From assembly GCA_016521575.1 (NCBI GenBank), contig JAEKDP010000007.1, positions 62,001 to 126,000 of the forward strand: a stretch of 64,000 nt of DNA. Direction: 5' to 3'. Under the pieces are notes generated by a model. The model was not told the DNA's origin, did no database searches, and saw only the letters and a program-made list of their open reading frames with translations. Of this stretch, positions 1 through 8,625 are shown one piece after another (positions within the stretch are counted from its first letter, which is position 1; each line of letters starts with the position of its first letter). The translations under genes were made by a program, and so were the position numbers. The DNA comes from Rhodobacteraceae bacterium F11138. Lineage in GTDB: Bacteria; Pseudomonadota; Alphaproteobacteria; Rhodobacterales; Rhodobacteraceae.

Positions 1-448
1 CGAACAGTTCCTTGTTGCGGGCGACCTGCACCACCATGGAATCCGACAGCGCGTTGACCACCGATGCGCCCACGCCGTGCAGGCCGCCCGAGGTTTCATA
101 GGCCTTGCCCGAGAACTTGCCGCCCGCGTGCAGCGTGCAGAGGATGACCTCAAGCGCGCTCTTGCCGGGGAATTTCGGGTGCGGGTCGATCGGGATGCCG
201 CGGCCGTTGTCGCGGATGGTGACCGCGTAATCGTCGTGCAGTTCGACCTCGATCCGGTTGGCGTGACCGGCGACGGCCTCGTCCATCGAGTTGTCCAGCA
301 CCTCGGCCACCAGATGGTGCAGCGCGCGTTCGTCGGTGCCGCCGATATACATGCCGGGGCGTTTGCGCACCGGTTCCAGCCCTTCGAGTACTTCGATGGA
401 AGAGGCGTCATAATCCGAGGTGGCCGATTGGGTCAGTAGATCGTTCAT
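1..448 (-). CDS. parE: DNA topoisomerase IV subunit B, N-terminal part (cut by window edge)
   Basis: ATP-binding subunit of topoisomerase IV, which decatenates daughter chromosomes. The visible 149 residues are the start of the GHKL ATPase domain. They show the [10 protein letters not shown] helix (Mg-ATP binding Asn/Glu), the DNGRGIP motif and the [15 protein letters not shown] lid. The [22 protein letters not shown] variant is the ParE form; GyrB normally has GDTDDGxGLHHMVYEVVDN there, so I call ParE rather than GyrB. ATG is at 446-448, and the rest lies left of the window. The leader carries an imperfect inverted repeat (450-460 with 483-493, 10 of 11 positions) around a CATAAT -10-like box. 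Confidence 0.93.
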   Translation of the reverse strand, partial: MNDLLTQSATSDYDASSIEVLEGLEPVRKRPGMYIGGTDERALHHLVAEVLDNSMDEAVAGHANRIEVELHDDYAVTIRDNGRGIPIDPHPKFPGKSALEVILCTLHAGGKFSGKAYETSGGLHGVGASVVNALSDSMVVQVARNKELF

Positions 449-614
449 ACCGCTGCTCTGTTGTTGTTTTGTCCCATTATGGCAGAGTAGCGGCGAGGGG
501 GGAAGAGTGACGCGCTTGTGGCTGCGCGCCGGGGGCGCATGAACGCGGGCTTTCAATTTGATCTGCGCTCGCCTAGGCTTTGCTGCAACGCATCATGTCT
601 TGGGAGAATGCAAG

Positions 615-1172
615 GTGGCGCAACAGGATAAACCGCTTCTGATCAAACGATACGCCAGCCGTCGGCTGTATAATACCGAGACCAGTGATTATGTGACGCT
701 TGAGGATATCGCGGGGTTTATCCGTTCCGGGCGCGAGGTGCAGATCGTCGATCTGAAATCTGGCGACGACCTGACCCGCCAATATCTGTTGCAGATCATT
801 GCCGAACACGAAAGCCGGGGCGAAAACGTGCTGCCGGTGACAGTCCTGAACGACCTGGTGCGCAGCTATATGGTGCCGGGGGGCGGGATGATGCCGCAAT
901 TCCTGCAAAGCTCTTTTGACATGCTGCGGGACAACCAGACAAAGATGATGGAAAACATGTCGGCGATGAACCCGATGGCCAAGATGCCGGGGTTTGAAGC
1001 GATACAGGCCCAGCAAGAGGCGTTTCTCAAGGCGATGACAGGCGGCATGTCGGGTTCGTGGTCCGGCCCCGCACCCGAGGAGAAACCGAACCAGGCCGAA
1101 ACGTCCGAGGATCTGGACGCGATCAAGCAACAGCTGGCTGACCTGCAGGACAAGCTGTCCAAGCTGAAATAG
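615..1172 (+). CDS. phaR: Polyhydroxyalkanoate synthesis regulator PhaR
   Basis: DNA-binding repressor that senses PHA granules and controls phasin and PHA genes. The protein is 185 aa. The N-terminal PHB/PHA accumulation regulator domain (about residues 8-67, starting IKRYASRRLYNTETSDYVTL) is diagnostic. A second conserved block covers about 70-115, followed by a Met-rich linker and a C-terminal coiled coil (about 160-185). I chose GTG 615, because GGGAG lies 8 bases upstream and the family begins just before KPLLIKRY. An in-frame upstream start at 558 would add 19 residues without family support. No PHA synthase or depolymerase gene is next to it in this window. Confidence 0.93.
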   Translation: MAQQDKPLLIKRYASRRLYNTETSDYVTLEDIAGFIRSGREVQIVDLKSGDDLTRQYLLQIIAEHESRGENVLPVTVLNDLVRSYMVPGGGMMPQFLQSSFDMLRDNQTKMMENMSAMNPMAKMPGFEAIQAQQEAFLKAMTGGMSGSWSGPAPEEKPNQAETSEDLDAIKQQLADLQDKLSKLK

Positions 1173-1224
1173 AACATCCCGCCCGCCGTTCCAGGGGCAC
1201 GGCAGACCGGAGACAGAAGCCCGC

Positions 1225-2445
1225 TCAGGTTCCGTAGGCAGGAGCAGGGGCAGGCGTTGCCACTTCGGACACCGCATCCAGCAGGATGTCGGCAATCATG
1301 TCCAGTTCCGACCGGCTGAGCCGGACCGGAAGCCGCACGTCACAGGCGCGCATCAGCATTTCGCGGGTCTTTGGCAATTCAGGCAGATCCGGGATGAACT
1401 GCCAGTTCCAGAAGGCCCGCGCGTTGTCCTGGCTTTGCCCGAAGACCTGAACCTTGACCCCGCGCGACTCAGCCGCCGCGGCAAAGGCGTTGATCGCGGT
1501 ATCGTCCAGCCCGACCAGATTGAACTGGATCGAATCCGGTGCGCGCTGTTCTTGCGCCAGCGGCGCGGGAACGGTGATGTAGGGCGATCCGTTCAACCGC
1601 TTGGCCACATGGTCATGGTTGGACAGCCCGTCGCGAACCCGGCGCGCAAGTTCCGGCAACTGCGGGCGGATCACGGCGGCGGAAAGATTGCTCATGCGCA
1701 GATTATACAATGGCAGCTTGTTCTGCCAACGCGCAAAGGCCAGTTCCAGATCCGGGGTGTTGTCGCCCGGCGCGCCTTTGTGTTTCTTCCAGTTGTGCTC
1801 ATACGCGCCGGACATGATCACGGCCCGCGCCACCAGATCGGCGTCATCGGTGATCAGTATCCCGCCTTCGCCTGCGTTGATCATCTTGTAGGACTGGAAG
1901 GAAAAACAGCCCACCCGTCCGATGGTGCCGATATTGCGTCCGCCCCAGGTCGTGCCCAGGGAATGCGCTGCATCCTCGATCACCGGGATATTCTGCGCGT
2001 CACACAAGGTCATGATCGCATCCATATCACTGGTGTGGCCGCGCATATGGCTGATGATGACCGCTTGCACGTTCTCCAGCTTGGCCCGGAAGTCGTCCAG
2101 AACGATGCGATAATTTTCGCCGACTTCGCACAGGACCGGCTGACAATCGGCGTGCATCACCGCGGACGGTACGGCGGCAAAGGTGAATCCGGGGATCAGT
2201 ACACGCGCGTCGCGCGGCAAGCCCAATGCCTTGAGCGACAGGAACAGGGCTGCGGAACAGGACGACACCGCAAGGGCGTATTTGCTGCCCATCATCGCGG
2301 CGAATTCGGATTCCAGCAACGCAACAGGCGCATCCTGCGCAGCGGTATAGCGAAACAGATCGCCGGACTGCATCAGCGCGTCGATCGTCGCGCGGGCGGT
2401 TGCGGGAATGGGCTCGGCGTCATGGACGTTCGGAGGCAGGGTCAT
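1225..2445 (-). CDS. DegT/DnrJ/EryC1/StrS family PLP-dependent aminotransferase
   Basis: Fold-type I PLP enzyme of 406 aa, of the family that usually transaminates keto-sugars for surface polysaccharides or antibiotics. The PLP-ring Asp is D158 (IEDAAH) and the Schiff-base Lys is K187 (SFQSYKMINAGEGG). Both are intact, so it is probably an active aminotransferase rather than a sugar dehydratase of the same fold, which has His in place of Lys. No sugar-nucleotide genes surround it. It follows the PuuB-like gene on the same strand after 115 bases and appears to have its own promoter (TTGGCA-N17-TACCTT). The substrate cannot be told from the sequence. Confidence 0.85.
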   Translation of the reverse strand: MTLPPNVHDAEPIPATARATIDALMQSGDLFRYTAAQDAPVALLESEFAAMMGSKYALAVSSCSAALFLSLKALGLPRDARVLIPGFTFAAVPSAVMHADCQPVLCEVGENYRIVLDDFRAKLENVQAVIISHMRGHTSDMDAIMTLCDAQNIPVIEDAAHSLGTTWGGRNIGTIGRVGCFSFQSYKMINAGEGGILITDDADLVARAVIMSGAYEHNWKKHKGAPGDNTPDLELAFARWQNKLPLYNLRMSNLSAAVIRPQLPELARRVRDGLSNHDHVAKRLNGSPYITVPAPLAQEQRAPDSIQFNLVGLDDTAINAFAAAAESRGVKVQVFGQSQDNARAFWNWQFIPDLPELPKTREMLMRACDVRLPVRLSRSELDMIADILLDAVSEVATPAPAPAYGT

Positions 2446-2465
2446 ATTTCAAATTCCTGAAGTTC

Positions 2466-2504
2466 ACCTTTGGAAAAGGTAAAACAGTTCTCCGGACGTG
2501 CCAA
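2466..2504 (-). promoter_or_regulatory. Candidate promoter and operator of the DegT-type aminotransferase gene
   Basis: On the minus strand, TTGGCA (2499-2504), a 17-base spacer and TACCTT (2476-2481) resemble a sigma-70 promoter. The -10 overlaps a palindrome ACCTTT-GGA-AAAGGT (2466-2480) that ends 20 bases before the ATG. This overlap is where a repressor would act. Read by eye only. Confidence 0.45.
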
Positions 2505-2560
2505 GTATTTGCCGCACGGGCGGGCCGGAAACCTGCATGTGTGGCAAAATTTCTTCGGTT

Positions 2561-3865
2561 TCACACGCCCAGCCGGTCGCGCAGCGCGTACCAGGTCATC
2601 GCAAGCACCAACAGCGGCGATCTGAGCGCAGTTCCGCCGGGAAACGCCGGGGCCGGAACGCGGGACAGGGTGTCAAACCCTTCGGCCTGCCCCCGGATCG
2701 CCAACGCCATCAGCTGACCGGCATGGGTGGCGGTGCCGACACCGTGGCCTGAATACCCCGAGGCGGACAGCATGTTCGGCGCAAGCCGCGCCAGATATGG
2801 CATGCGTTTCATTGTAATTCCCAATGTGCCGCCCCAGGCATGGTCGATGCGCACATTTGCCAGATGCGGATAGATCTGCAGCATCGGTTTGCGCACCACG
2901 GCGGCGATATCTGCGGGGAATTTGTACCCATAGCTTTCCCCACCGCCGAACAGCAGCCGCCGATCCCGGCTGAGACGGAAGTAGTTGACCACGAATTTCG
3001 TGTCCGCGACGGCGACATCCCGGGTCAGCACCTGATCGGCGGCATCGCCCAAAGGTTCGGTGGCTATGATGAAATTGTTGATCGGCATCACCCGCGCGGC
3101 CACCCGACGGTCAAGCCCTCCCAGGTATCCATTGCAGGCCAGAACGACATGGTCGGCGATGACACGGCCCTGATCGGTCTGCACCGTGGCTGGCTCGCCT
3201 GGCGCGATGTGATGCACATGGCTGTTTTCAAAGATCCGAACCCCAGCTGCCGCAGCAGCGCGGCCCAGCCCCAGCGCATAGTTCAGCGGGTGCAGGTGGG
3301 CCGCCCCCATGTCCAGCGTGCCACCCTTGTAGGCCGGAGAAGGACAGAGATCGTGACACCCCGCCTGGTCCAGAATCTCGATCTGGTCGTAGCCGTAGCG
3401 GGCGTTCAGATGTTCGGCATAGCGGTGCAGATCATCCACGTCCCGCGTATTGAACCCGGTATGGGCAACGCCCGGTTTCAGGTCGCAGTCGATGTCGTGG
3501 CGCGCGATCAGATCCTTGACCAGCGTTTTGGCATCTTCGGCCAGCTGCCACAGCTTTGCGGCCTCGGCATCGCCCATCAGCGCCTGAAGCGCATCCTGGT
3601 CCATGCGCTGACCGCTGCCCAGTTGGCCGCCATTGCGCCCCGATGCGCCAAAGCCCACGCGATGTGCGTCCAGCAACACCACATCCATGCCGGACTCGGC
3701 CAGATGCAGCGCGGCCGACAATCCGGTATAGCCGGCGCCGACGATACAGACATCAGCGCGGGTTTCACCCTTCAGCGGGGCGAACGGGGTCAGATGCTGC
3801 GCCGTGGCGGCATACCAGCTGGCCGGGTAGGCGCCGCGTTTGTCATTGGAAAACAACAGGTTCAT
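2561..3865 (-). CDS. FAD-dependent amine oxidase, PuuB/OrdL-like (gamma-glutamylputrescine oxidase family)
   Basis: DAO-fold flavoprotein of 434 aa. The Rossmann FAD motif VCIVGAGYTGLS is at about residues 39-50, followed by the ASGRNGGQ block typical of OrdL/PuuB enzymes; the C-terminal FAD contact is SGYSGHGVGTATHAG. In the Puu pathway of E. coli, PuuB oxidises gamma-glutamylputrescine to the aldehyde. Here the gene lies 11 bases after the PuuA-like synthetase, which supports the same role on a gamma-glutamylated amine. The exact amine is inferred, not shown. Confidence 0.85.
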   Translation of the reverse strand: MNLLFSNDKRGAYPASWYAATAQHLTPFAPLKGETRADVCIVGAGYTGLSAALHLAESGMDVVLLDAHRVGFGASGRNGGQLGSGQRMDQDALQALMGDAEAAKLWQLAEDAKTLVKDLIARHDIDCDLKPGVAHTGFNTRDVDDLHRYAEHLNARYGYDQIEILDQAGCHDLCPSPAYKGGTLDMGAAHLHPLNYALGLGRAAAAAGVRIFENSHVHHIAPGEPATVQTDQGRVIADHVVLACNGYLGGLDRRVAARVMPINNFIIATEPLGDAADQVLTRDVAVADTKFVVNYFRLSRDRRLLFGGGESYGYKFPADIAAVVRKPMLQIYPHLANVRIDHAWGGTLGITMKRMPYLARLAPNMLSASGYSGHGVGTATHAGQLMALAIRGQAEGFDTLSRVPAPAFPGGTALRSPLLVLAMTWYALRDRLGV

Positions 3866-3876
3866 GGTGTCGGCAA

Positions 3877-5235
3877 TCAGACGTTCAATAGCAGATGTTC
3901 ACGTTCCCAGGGTGAAATGACCTGCAGGAATTCTTCGTACTCGGTTCGTTTCACGATGCTGTAGACACGGGCGAAATCCGGGCCCAGCATTTCGTGCAGC
4001 TCGGGGGCTGCTTCGAACAGATCCAATGCTTCGCCCATCACGCGGGGGATGTCCGGTTCACCTTCATAGGCATCGCCACGAAACTGTTTGTCGGGGCGTT
4101 CATCGCGGGTCAGCCCCAGATACCCGCAGGCCAGGCTGGCGGCGATGCACAGGTAGGGGTTGCAATCCATCCCGGCCAGCCGGTTTTCGACCCGCCGCGC
4201 ATTCGCATCGGACAGGGGAATGCGGATGCCGGTGGTGCGATTGTCCCGCCCCCATTCCAGGTTGATGGGCGCGGCATGGTCGCGGGTATACCGCCGATAG
4301 CTGTTCACATAGGGTGCCATGACCGCGATCGCGGCGGGCAGGTGTTTCTGCAGCCCGCCAATGAAATGAAAGAAGGCATCGGTTTCGCCGCCCTGCGGAC
4401 CGGAAAAGATGTTCTTTCCGGTCTCGATGTCCAGAACCGAATGATGGATATGCATGGCGCTGCCGGGTTCTTCGGCGATGGGTTTGGCCATGAAAGTGGC
4501 GAAACAATTGTGGCGCAGCGCCGCTTCGCGGATCAGGCGTTTGAAATAGAACACTTCATCCGCCAGCTTGATCGGATCGCCGTGGCGTAGGTTGATTTCC
4601 AGCTGACCGGCACCGCCTTCCTGGGTGATGCCGTCGATCTCGAACCCCTGGGCTTCGGCAAAGTCATATATGTCGTCGATCACCGGTCCGAATTCATCCA
4701 CGGCCGTCATCGAATAGGCCTGCCGCGCAGCGGCGGGCCGGCCCGAGCGCCCCATCATCGGCTCGATTTCCTTGGCCGGGTCGATGTTGCGCGCCACCAG
4801 GTAGAATTCCATTTCCGGGGCCACGACGGGTTCCCAGCCCTTGGCCCGGTACATCTCGACCACCCGGCGCAATACGTTGCGCGGGGAACAGGGCACCGGA
4901 GCCCCTTTGCGGTCATAGGCGTCGTGGATCACCTGAAGCGTCCAGTCCCCGGTCCAGGGGGCGGCCGTGGCTGTCGACATGTCCGGGCGCAGGATCATGT
5001 CTTTCTCGATGAAACCGTCATCGCCTGCTGCGTCGCCCCAGTCACCGGTGATGGTCTGAAAGAAAATGCTGTCGGGCAGATGAAAATAGGTCTGCTTGGC
5101 GAATTTGCTGGCGGGCACGGCCTTGCCGCGCGCGATCCCCGGCAAGTCGGAAATGATACATTCCACTTCGTCCAGGCGACGTCCTTCAAGATAGGCTTGG
5201 GCGGCAGGCGGGATTTTTGTGATCCAGTCGGTCAT
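3877..5235 (-). CDS. Glutamine synthetase family protein, PuuA-like gamma-glutamylamine synthetase
   Basis: Ligase of 452 aa in the glutamine synthetase superfamily, with an N-terminal beta-grasp (about 20-110) and a C-terminal catalytic domain. The metal/ATP segments EMEFYLV, GQLEINLRHGDP and GSAMHIHHSVLD are present. The length and the flanking amidotransferase and PuuB-like oxidase match PuuA-type enzymes, which join glutamate to a primary amine, rather than the assimilatory GlnA. Its ATG overlaps the stop of the upstream amidotransferase (ATGA), implying translational coupling. Candidate amines are putrescine, other polyamines or small alkylamines. Confidence 0.87.
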   Translation of the reverse strand: MTDWITKIPPAAQAYLEGRRLDEVECIISDLPGIARGKAVPASKFAKQTYFHLPDSIFFQTITGDWGDAAGDDGFIEKDMILRPDMSTATAAPWTGDWTLQVIHDAYDRKGAPVPCSPRNVLRRVVEMYRAKGWEPVVAPEMEFYLVARNIDPAKEIEPMMGRSGRPAAARQAYSMTAVDEFGPVIDDIYDFAEAQGFEIDGITQEGGAGQLEINLRHGDPIKLADEVFYFKRLIREAALRHNCFATFMAKPIAEEPGSAMHIHHSVLDIETGKNIFSGPQGGETDAFFHFIGGLQKHLPAAIAVMAPYVNSYRRYTRDHAAPINLEWGRDNRTTGIRIPLSDANARRVENRLAGMDCNPYLCIAASLACGYLGLTRDERPDKQFRGDAYEGEPDIPRVMGEALDLFEAAPELHEMLGPDFARVYSIVKRTEYEEFLQVISPWEREHLLLNV

Positions 5236-5915
5236 TGTGGGGGCATTCCTTGCAGGATCGCGGCCATATGCCGGGCCACGTCGCGGTTGTTGTTCGGGCC
5301 GTCCAGATTGACGGCGGCGGCATCCAACAGGGCGTCGGGCACAACGCCACGCCCCCGCGTGCGGATCAGGCCATCAACGAAGTCAGCACTGAATTCGGGA
5401 TGTGGCTGCACGGTCCAGATGTGATCGCCATATCCAAGAACGGCGTATTTGCAAAATGCGTTGCCGCCCAGCACGCGCGCGCCCGGCGGCAGTTCGGTGA
5501 CCTGATCCTGATGCCATGCGTTCAGATACAGCGTCTGATCTCCGACGGAATAGGCGGTTCGACCCACGGACCAGCCACCGTCGAATTTCTCGACCTTGCC
5601 CCCCAGGGCCTGTGCGATGATCTGATGGCCAAAACAGATCCCGACCAACGGGCGTTTTTGCGCTGCAATGTCCCGGATCAGAGATTCGAGCGGGGAAATC
5701 CAGGCATGATCTTCGTATGCGCCATGCTTGGACCCAGTGATCAGCCAGCCATCGGCAGCATCGGCCCCTTGCGGAAACTGGTTGTCCACCACCGCATAGG
5801 TTTCGAACTCAAACCCGTGTCCGGCAAGCATGTGGGCAAAGATCTCATCATAATCGCCCGTATCCTGAACCATGTTGTCAGGGGCATGACCTGTCAGCAG
5901 GATGCCGATCTTCAT
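5232..5915 (-). CDS. Class I glutamine amidotransferase-like protein of the amine operon
   Basis: GATase domain protein of 227 aa. The catalytic triad is visible as C94 (VGICFGHQ), H172 and E174 (VQPHPEF). It is first in the three-gene unit with the PuuA-like and PuuB-like genes, so it may release the glutamyl group (as PuuD does for gamma-glutamyl-GABA) or feed another step. It resembles the GMP-synthase-type GATase (PF00117) more than the C26 peptidase type of PuuD, so the PuuD role is inference. The leader has a good SD (AGGTGA) directly after a perfect 14-bp palindrome. Confidence 0.83.
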   Translation of the reverse strand: MKIGILLTGHAPDNMVQDTGDYDEIFAHMLAGHGFEFETYAVVDNQFPQGADAADGWLITGSKHGAYEDHAWISPLESLIRDIAAQKRPLVGICFGHQIIAQALGGKVEKFDGGWSVGRTAYSVGDQTLYLNAWHQDQVTELPPGARVLGGNAFCKYAVLGYGDHIWTVQPHPEFSADFVDGLIRTRGRGVVPDALLDAAAVNLDGPNNNRDVARHMAAILQGMPPQ

Positions 5916-5926
5916 GAGTCACCTTT

Positions 5927-5970
5927 AATTTGATCAAATTCAGGATAGTGCAGCCCCAAGCGCGACGCAA
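5927..5970 (-). promoter_or_regulatory. Promoter of the amine operon with palindromic operator at the transcript start
   Basis: The minus strand shows TTGCGT (5965-5970), 17 bases, and TATCCT (5942-5947). Transcription would begin within the perfect 14-bp palindrome AATTTGATCAAATT (5927-5940), which also abuts the ribosome binding site. A repressor bound here would block initiation. The sequences are seen directly; the function is inferred. Confidence 0.6.
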
Positions 5971-6072
5971 GAGAATTGACGCCTTTGCATTTCCAGCTTC
6001 ATCAAAACATCTTTCCCAGATGGCTTGGGTTCGGGGGGGTGCACCCGGTGTTGTTGCGGGCGCGGATGGATA

Positions 6073-6082
6073 TTTGATCAAA
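6073..6082. promoter_or_regulatory. Second TTTGATCAAA palindrome
   Basis: A perfect 10-bp palindrome identical to the core of the 5927-5940 operator, 144 bases away centre to centre, just after the stop of the permease gene at 6092. It is a candidate auxiliary operator. Confidence 0.5.
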
Positions 6083-6091
6083 ACCCGATGT

Positions 6092-6898
6092 TCAGCGTAT
6101 CAGCATCGGGCGCAGGCGGATCCTTGCGCGTGGCTCGTCGGGCAAATGCCGGTTCAGGTGTTTCCCGATCAGCCCGAACACGCTGACGATGACCAGGGTA
6201 AACAGGATGAAGTATCCCGCAAGAATCGGATAGGGAATGAACGGATTGAATGTCTTGTCGGCAAAATAGCTGGCGTAATACAGCGCATCGCCGCGCTGTT
6301 GCCAGGCCGGAAACCCGGAAAAGAACACAAGGGTCGTGGCATGAAACAGAAAGATCGCCTCGTTCGTATAGGCGGGCCAGGCCAACCGCAGCATGGTGGG
6401 CCATACGATGCGTTTGAACCGGGGCCAGCCGGATATGCCATAGGCATCCGCTGCCTCGATGTCACCCTTGGGAATAGAGCGCAGCGCGCCAAAGAAGATT
6501 TCACCGGTATAGGCGGCGGTGTTCAGAAACAGCACGATCAGCGCACCCAGCCAGGCGGCGGTAAAGGGGCCAAAGAACGGGTTCACGCCCTTGAGGCTGA
6601 GAAACAGGAAATAGGCAAAGAAGAACTGGATGAACAGCGGGCTGCCGCGGAACACGAAGATGAACCATTCGGCCGGTTTGCGCAGCCAGCGATTGTTCGA
6701 CCCCTTGGCCACGGCCAGTGCCGTCGCCAGGAAAAACCCGGTGATCAGCGCCATGACCCCGAAATAGATGTTCCAGATCATGCCCGACCCGATCAGGGTG
6801 AACTGTTCACACAGGGTGAAGTCTTCGCGCGGCAGCAGGCGTTCGCCGATGCCGATTGCCCGCAACCCATAGTCCTGAATCGTTTGCCAGCAACTCAT
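6092..6898 (-). CDS. Polar amino acid-type ABC transporter permease (HisM-like)
   Basis: Inner-membrane permease of 268 aa with about five hydrophobic segments. The conserved coupling loop EAADAYGISGWPRFKRIVWPTMLRLAWPAYTNE contacts the ATPase. I used ATG 6896-6898, which overlaps the TGA of the partner permease (ATGA); a longer upstream reading would duplicate the neighbouring gene. It is the second channel half of the uptake system encoded from 9402 to 6092. The substrate is probably an amino acid or amine fed to the gamma-glutamylation genes downstream. Confidence 0.88.
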   Translation of the reverse strand: MSCWQTIQDYGLRAIGIGERLLPREDFTLCEQFTLIGSGMIWNIYFGVMALITGFFLATALAVAKGSNNRWLRKPAEWFIFVFRGSPLFIQFFFAYFLFLSLKGVNPFFGPFTAAWLGALIVLFLNTAAYTGEIFFGALRSIPKGDIEAADAYGISGWPRFKRIVWPTMLRLAWPAYTNEAIFLFHATTLVFFSGFPAWQQRGDALYYASYFADKTFNPFIPYPILAGYFILFTLVIVSVFGLIGKHLNRHLPDEPRARIRLRPMLIR

Positions 6899-7782
6899 GA
6901 TGCGGCCGCTTTGCGTTGGACTTCGCCGCCCGAGGTCGCCTGGCCATGGGTCAGACGCAGCATCAGCCGTTCCAGGGCAATCTCGGATACCCGGGTGAAG
7001 GCCAGGTAGAAAACCAGCAGGAACAGGAAATACCACACCCGCCAGTCGCCATGGGGATAGCTGGTGAACCGGCTGGTCTTGGTGCCGCCCAATTCGCGCG
7101 CCCAATACACGATGTCCTCGATCCCCAGCAGAAACAGCAGCGGCGTGGCCTTGATCAGCACCATCCACAGGTTGGACAGGCCGGGCAGGGCATAGACCCA
7201 CATCTGCGGCACCAGGATGCGCCAGAATGTCTGCCGTTGCGACATACCATAGGCCGCGGCGGTTTCAAGCTGCGCCCGGGGGACGGCGCGCATCCCGCCA
7301 TAAAGCACATTGGCAGCGAAGGCGCCGAATACGATGGCGAACGTAAAGACCGCAATGAAGAACCCATAGGTTTCATGCACAAACTGCGGTGCCGTGCCCA
7401 GCGGCATCTTGGCGGCCTGGCAGACCACGAAATCCGCGCCCTGACGAATGGGCTGTTCCCAGTCCGGGCACAGCATCCGATGCCGCAGGTATTCCACAGC
7501 CTGATCCAGCGCGATCACGAAAAACAGGAAAAACGCGATGTCGGGCACCCCCCGCACAACCGCAATATAGACCTTGCCCAGCCAGCGCAGCGGCGGCAGA
7601 TGCGATCGCGCGGCCATCGCGCCGGCGAAACCGAACCCCAGCGCCACCGGTGCTGTGATGGCCAGCAACAGCAATACCTTGAAAAAGGCCAAATAGAACG
7701 ATTTGTGCACGCCGGTCGTCAGATAGCAGGCAAACCAGCGCATGGTGTCCAGCGTGTCGGGATCGGCGCAATAGGAAAACAT
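6895..7782 (-). CDS. Polar amino acid-type ABC transporter permease (HisQ-like)
   Basis: Permease of 295 aa with hydrophobic segments at roughly 30-60, 70-95, 140-165, 205-225 and 250-275. The EAA-like coupling loop is LETAAAYGMSQRQTFWRILVPQMW. It has an extra hydrophilic insert with two Cys (about 100-130, RMLCPDWEQ and FVVCQAAK) that HisQ lacks. It is translated with the next permease by a four-base overlap. A stable hairpin (7804-7826) separates it from the binding-protein gene. Confidence 0.88.
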   Translation of the reverse strand: MFSYCADPDTLDTMRWFACYLTTGVHKSFYLAFFKVLLLLAITAPVALGFGFAGAMAARSHLPPLRWLGKVYIAVVRGVPDIAFFLFFVIALDQAVEYLRHRMLCPDWEQPIRQGADFVVCQAAKMPLGTAPQFVHETYGFFIAVFTFAIVFGAFAANVLYGGMRAVPRAQLETAAAYGMSQRQTFWRILVPQMWVYALPGLSNLWMVLIKATPLLFLLGIEDIVYWARELGGTKTSRFTSYPHGDWRVWYFLFLLVFYLAFTRVSEIALERLMLRLTHGQATSGGEVQRKAAAS

Positions 7783-7803
7783 GACGAAACCTTTGCCTGC
7801 GGG

Positions 7804-7826
7804 CCGGGCGGCGCGGGGCCGCCCGG
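7804..7826 (-). promoter_or_regulatory. Intercistronic stem-loop after the binding-protein gene
   Basis: A perfect 9-bp GC stem (CCGGGCGGC with GCCGCCCGG) and 5-base loop, 17 bases after the SBP stop. No U-run follows on the transcribed strand, so an mRNA-stabilising or partial-attenuation role is more likely than full termination. Confidence 0.6.
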
Positions 7827-7842
7827 TTTTCAGCTTGGAACG

Positions 7843-8601
7843 TTAGGAGCCGCTGCCGGTCCCACCGTCTTCGCCATAGACCTGGGTGTCTTCACCAAAC
7901 CATTTTCTCAGCATGTCGTTCAATGTGCCGTCTTCTTTCATCGAACTGATGGCGGCGTCGAACTTGTCGCGCAGTTCGGTGTCGCTCTCGCGCAGGCCCA
8001 TGCCGATGCCGTCGCCCAGCGGGACCTTATCGCCGACAAAAACCAGCTCTCCGCCGGATTCTTCGACCAGCGGCACGAGGTAATCCAGATCGGCGAACAC
8101 GGCATCCGCTTCGCCGTTGCGCACGGCGGCGACTGTTTCCTCGGGGGTGGCGAATTCAACCAGGGTAGCGCCGGTCTCAGCGACATGCCCGGCCTGAATG
8201 GTTGCCGTCTGCGCCGCAACGATGGCCGACATCACGTCCACCCCTTCGGCGGTGCTGACATAGGCCGACGCGGTGGGCGGATAGTAGTTCTGGGTGAAGT
8301 CGATGACCTCTTCGCGTTCGGCGGTGATGCTCATCCCCGCCATGATGGTGTCGTAATTGCCCGACACCAGGTTGGGAATGATCGAATCCCAGTCGTTCTT
8401 GACCCATTCACAGGTCAGTTCGGCGCGTTTGCACAGCTCATCTCCGACCTGACGCTCGAACCCGTCGACCTCGCCGGCGTCGTTGATGAAATTATACGGA
8501 GGATAGGCCCCTTCGGTGCCCATGCGGATGGTGTTGTCCTGGGCCGGGGCCATCCCGGCAGTCAGGGCAAGGGCAACAGCGCCCGGAATGATTTTTTTCA
8601 T
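7843..8601 (-). CDS. Periplasmic substrate-binding protein of the polar amino acid ABC transporter
   Basis: Family 3 solute-binding protein of 252 aa. Signal peptide is about 1-20, with cleavage after APA before QDN. The ligand-binding start IRMGTEGAYPPYNF and the AGMSITAEREEVIDFT hinge block are typical of HisJ/ArgT/LAO proteins. It captures substrate in the periplasm and delivers it to the two permeases. The Gly/Ser-rich C-terminal tail (GEDGGTGSGS) is unusual but short. It follows the ATPase gene after 24 bases in the same operon. Confidence 0.9.
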   Translation of the reverse strand: MKKIIPGAVALALTAGMAPAQDNTIRMGTEGAYPPYNFINDAGEVDGFERQVGDELCKRAELTCEWVKNDWDSIIPNLVSGNYDTIMAGMSITAEREEVIDFTQNYYPPTASAYVSTAEGVDVMSAIVAAQTATIQAGHVAETGATLVEFATPEETVAAVRNGEADAVFADLDYLVPLVEESGGELVFVGDKVPLGDGIGMGLRESDTELRDKFDAAISSMKEDGTLNDMLRKWFGEDTQVYGEDGGTGSGS

Positions 8602-8625
8602 CGTTATACTCCCTTGGTTTCTTTT

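Noticed and set aside
450-493. Inverted repeat in the parE leader as a riboregulator
   Set aside because: The likely -10 (CATAAT) lies inside it, so the left arm is probably not transcribed. Kept only as a note in the parE entry.
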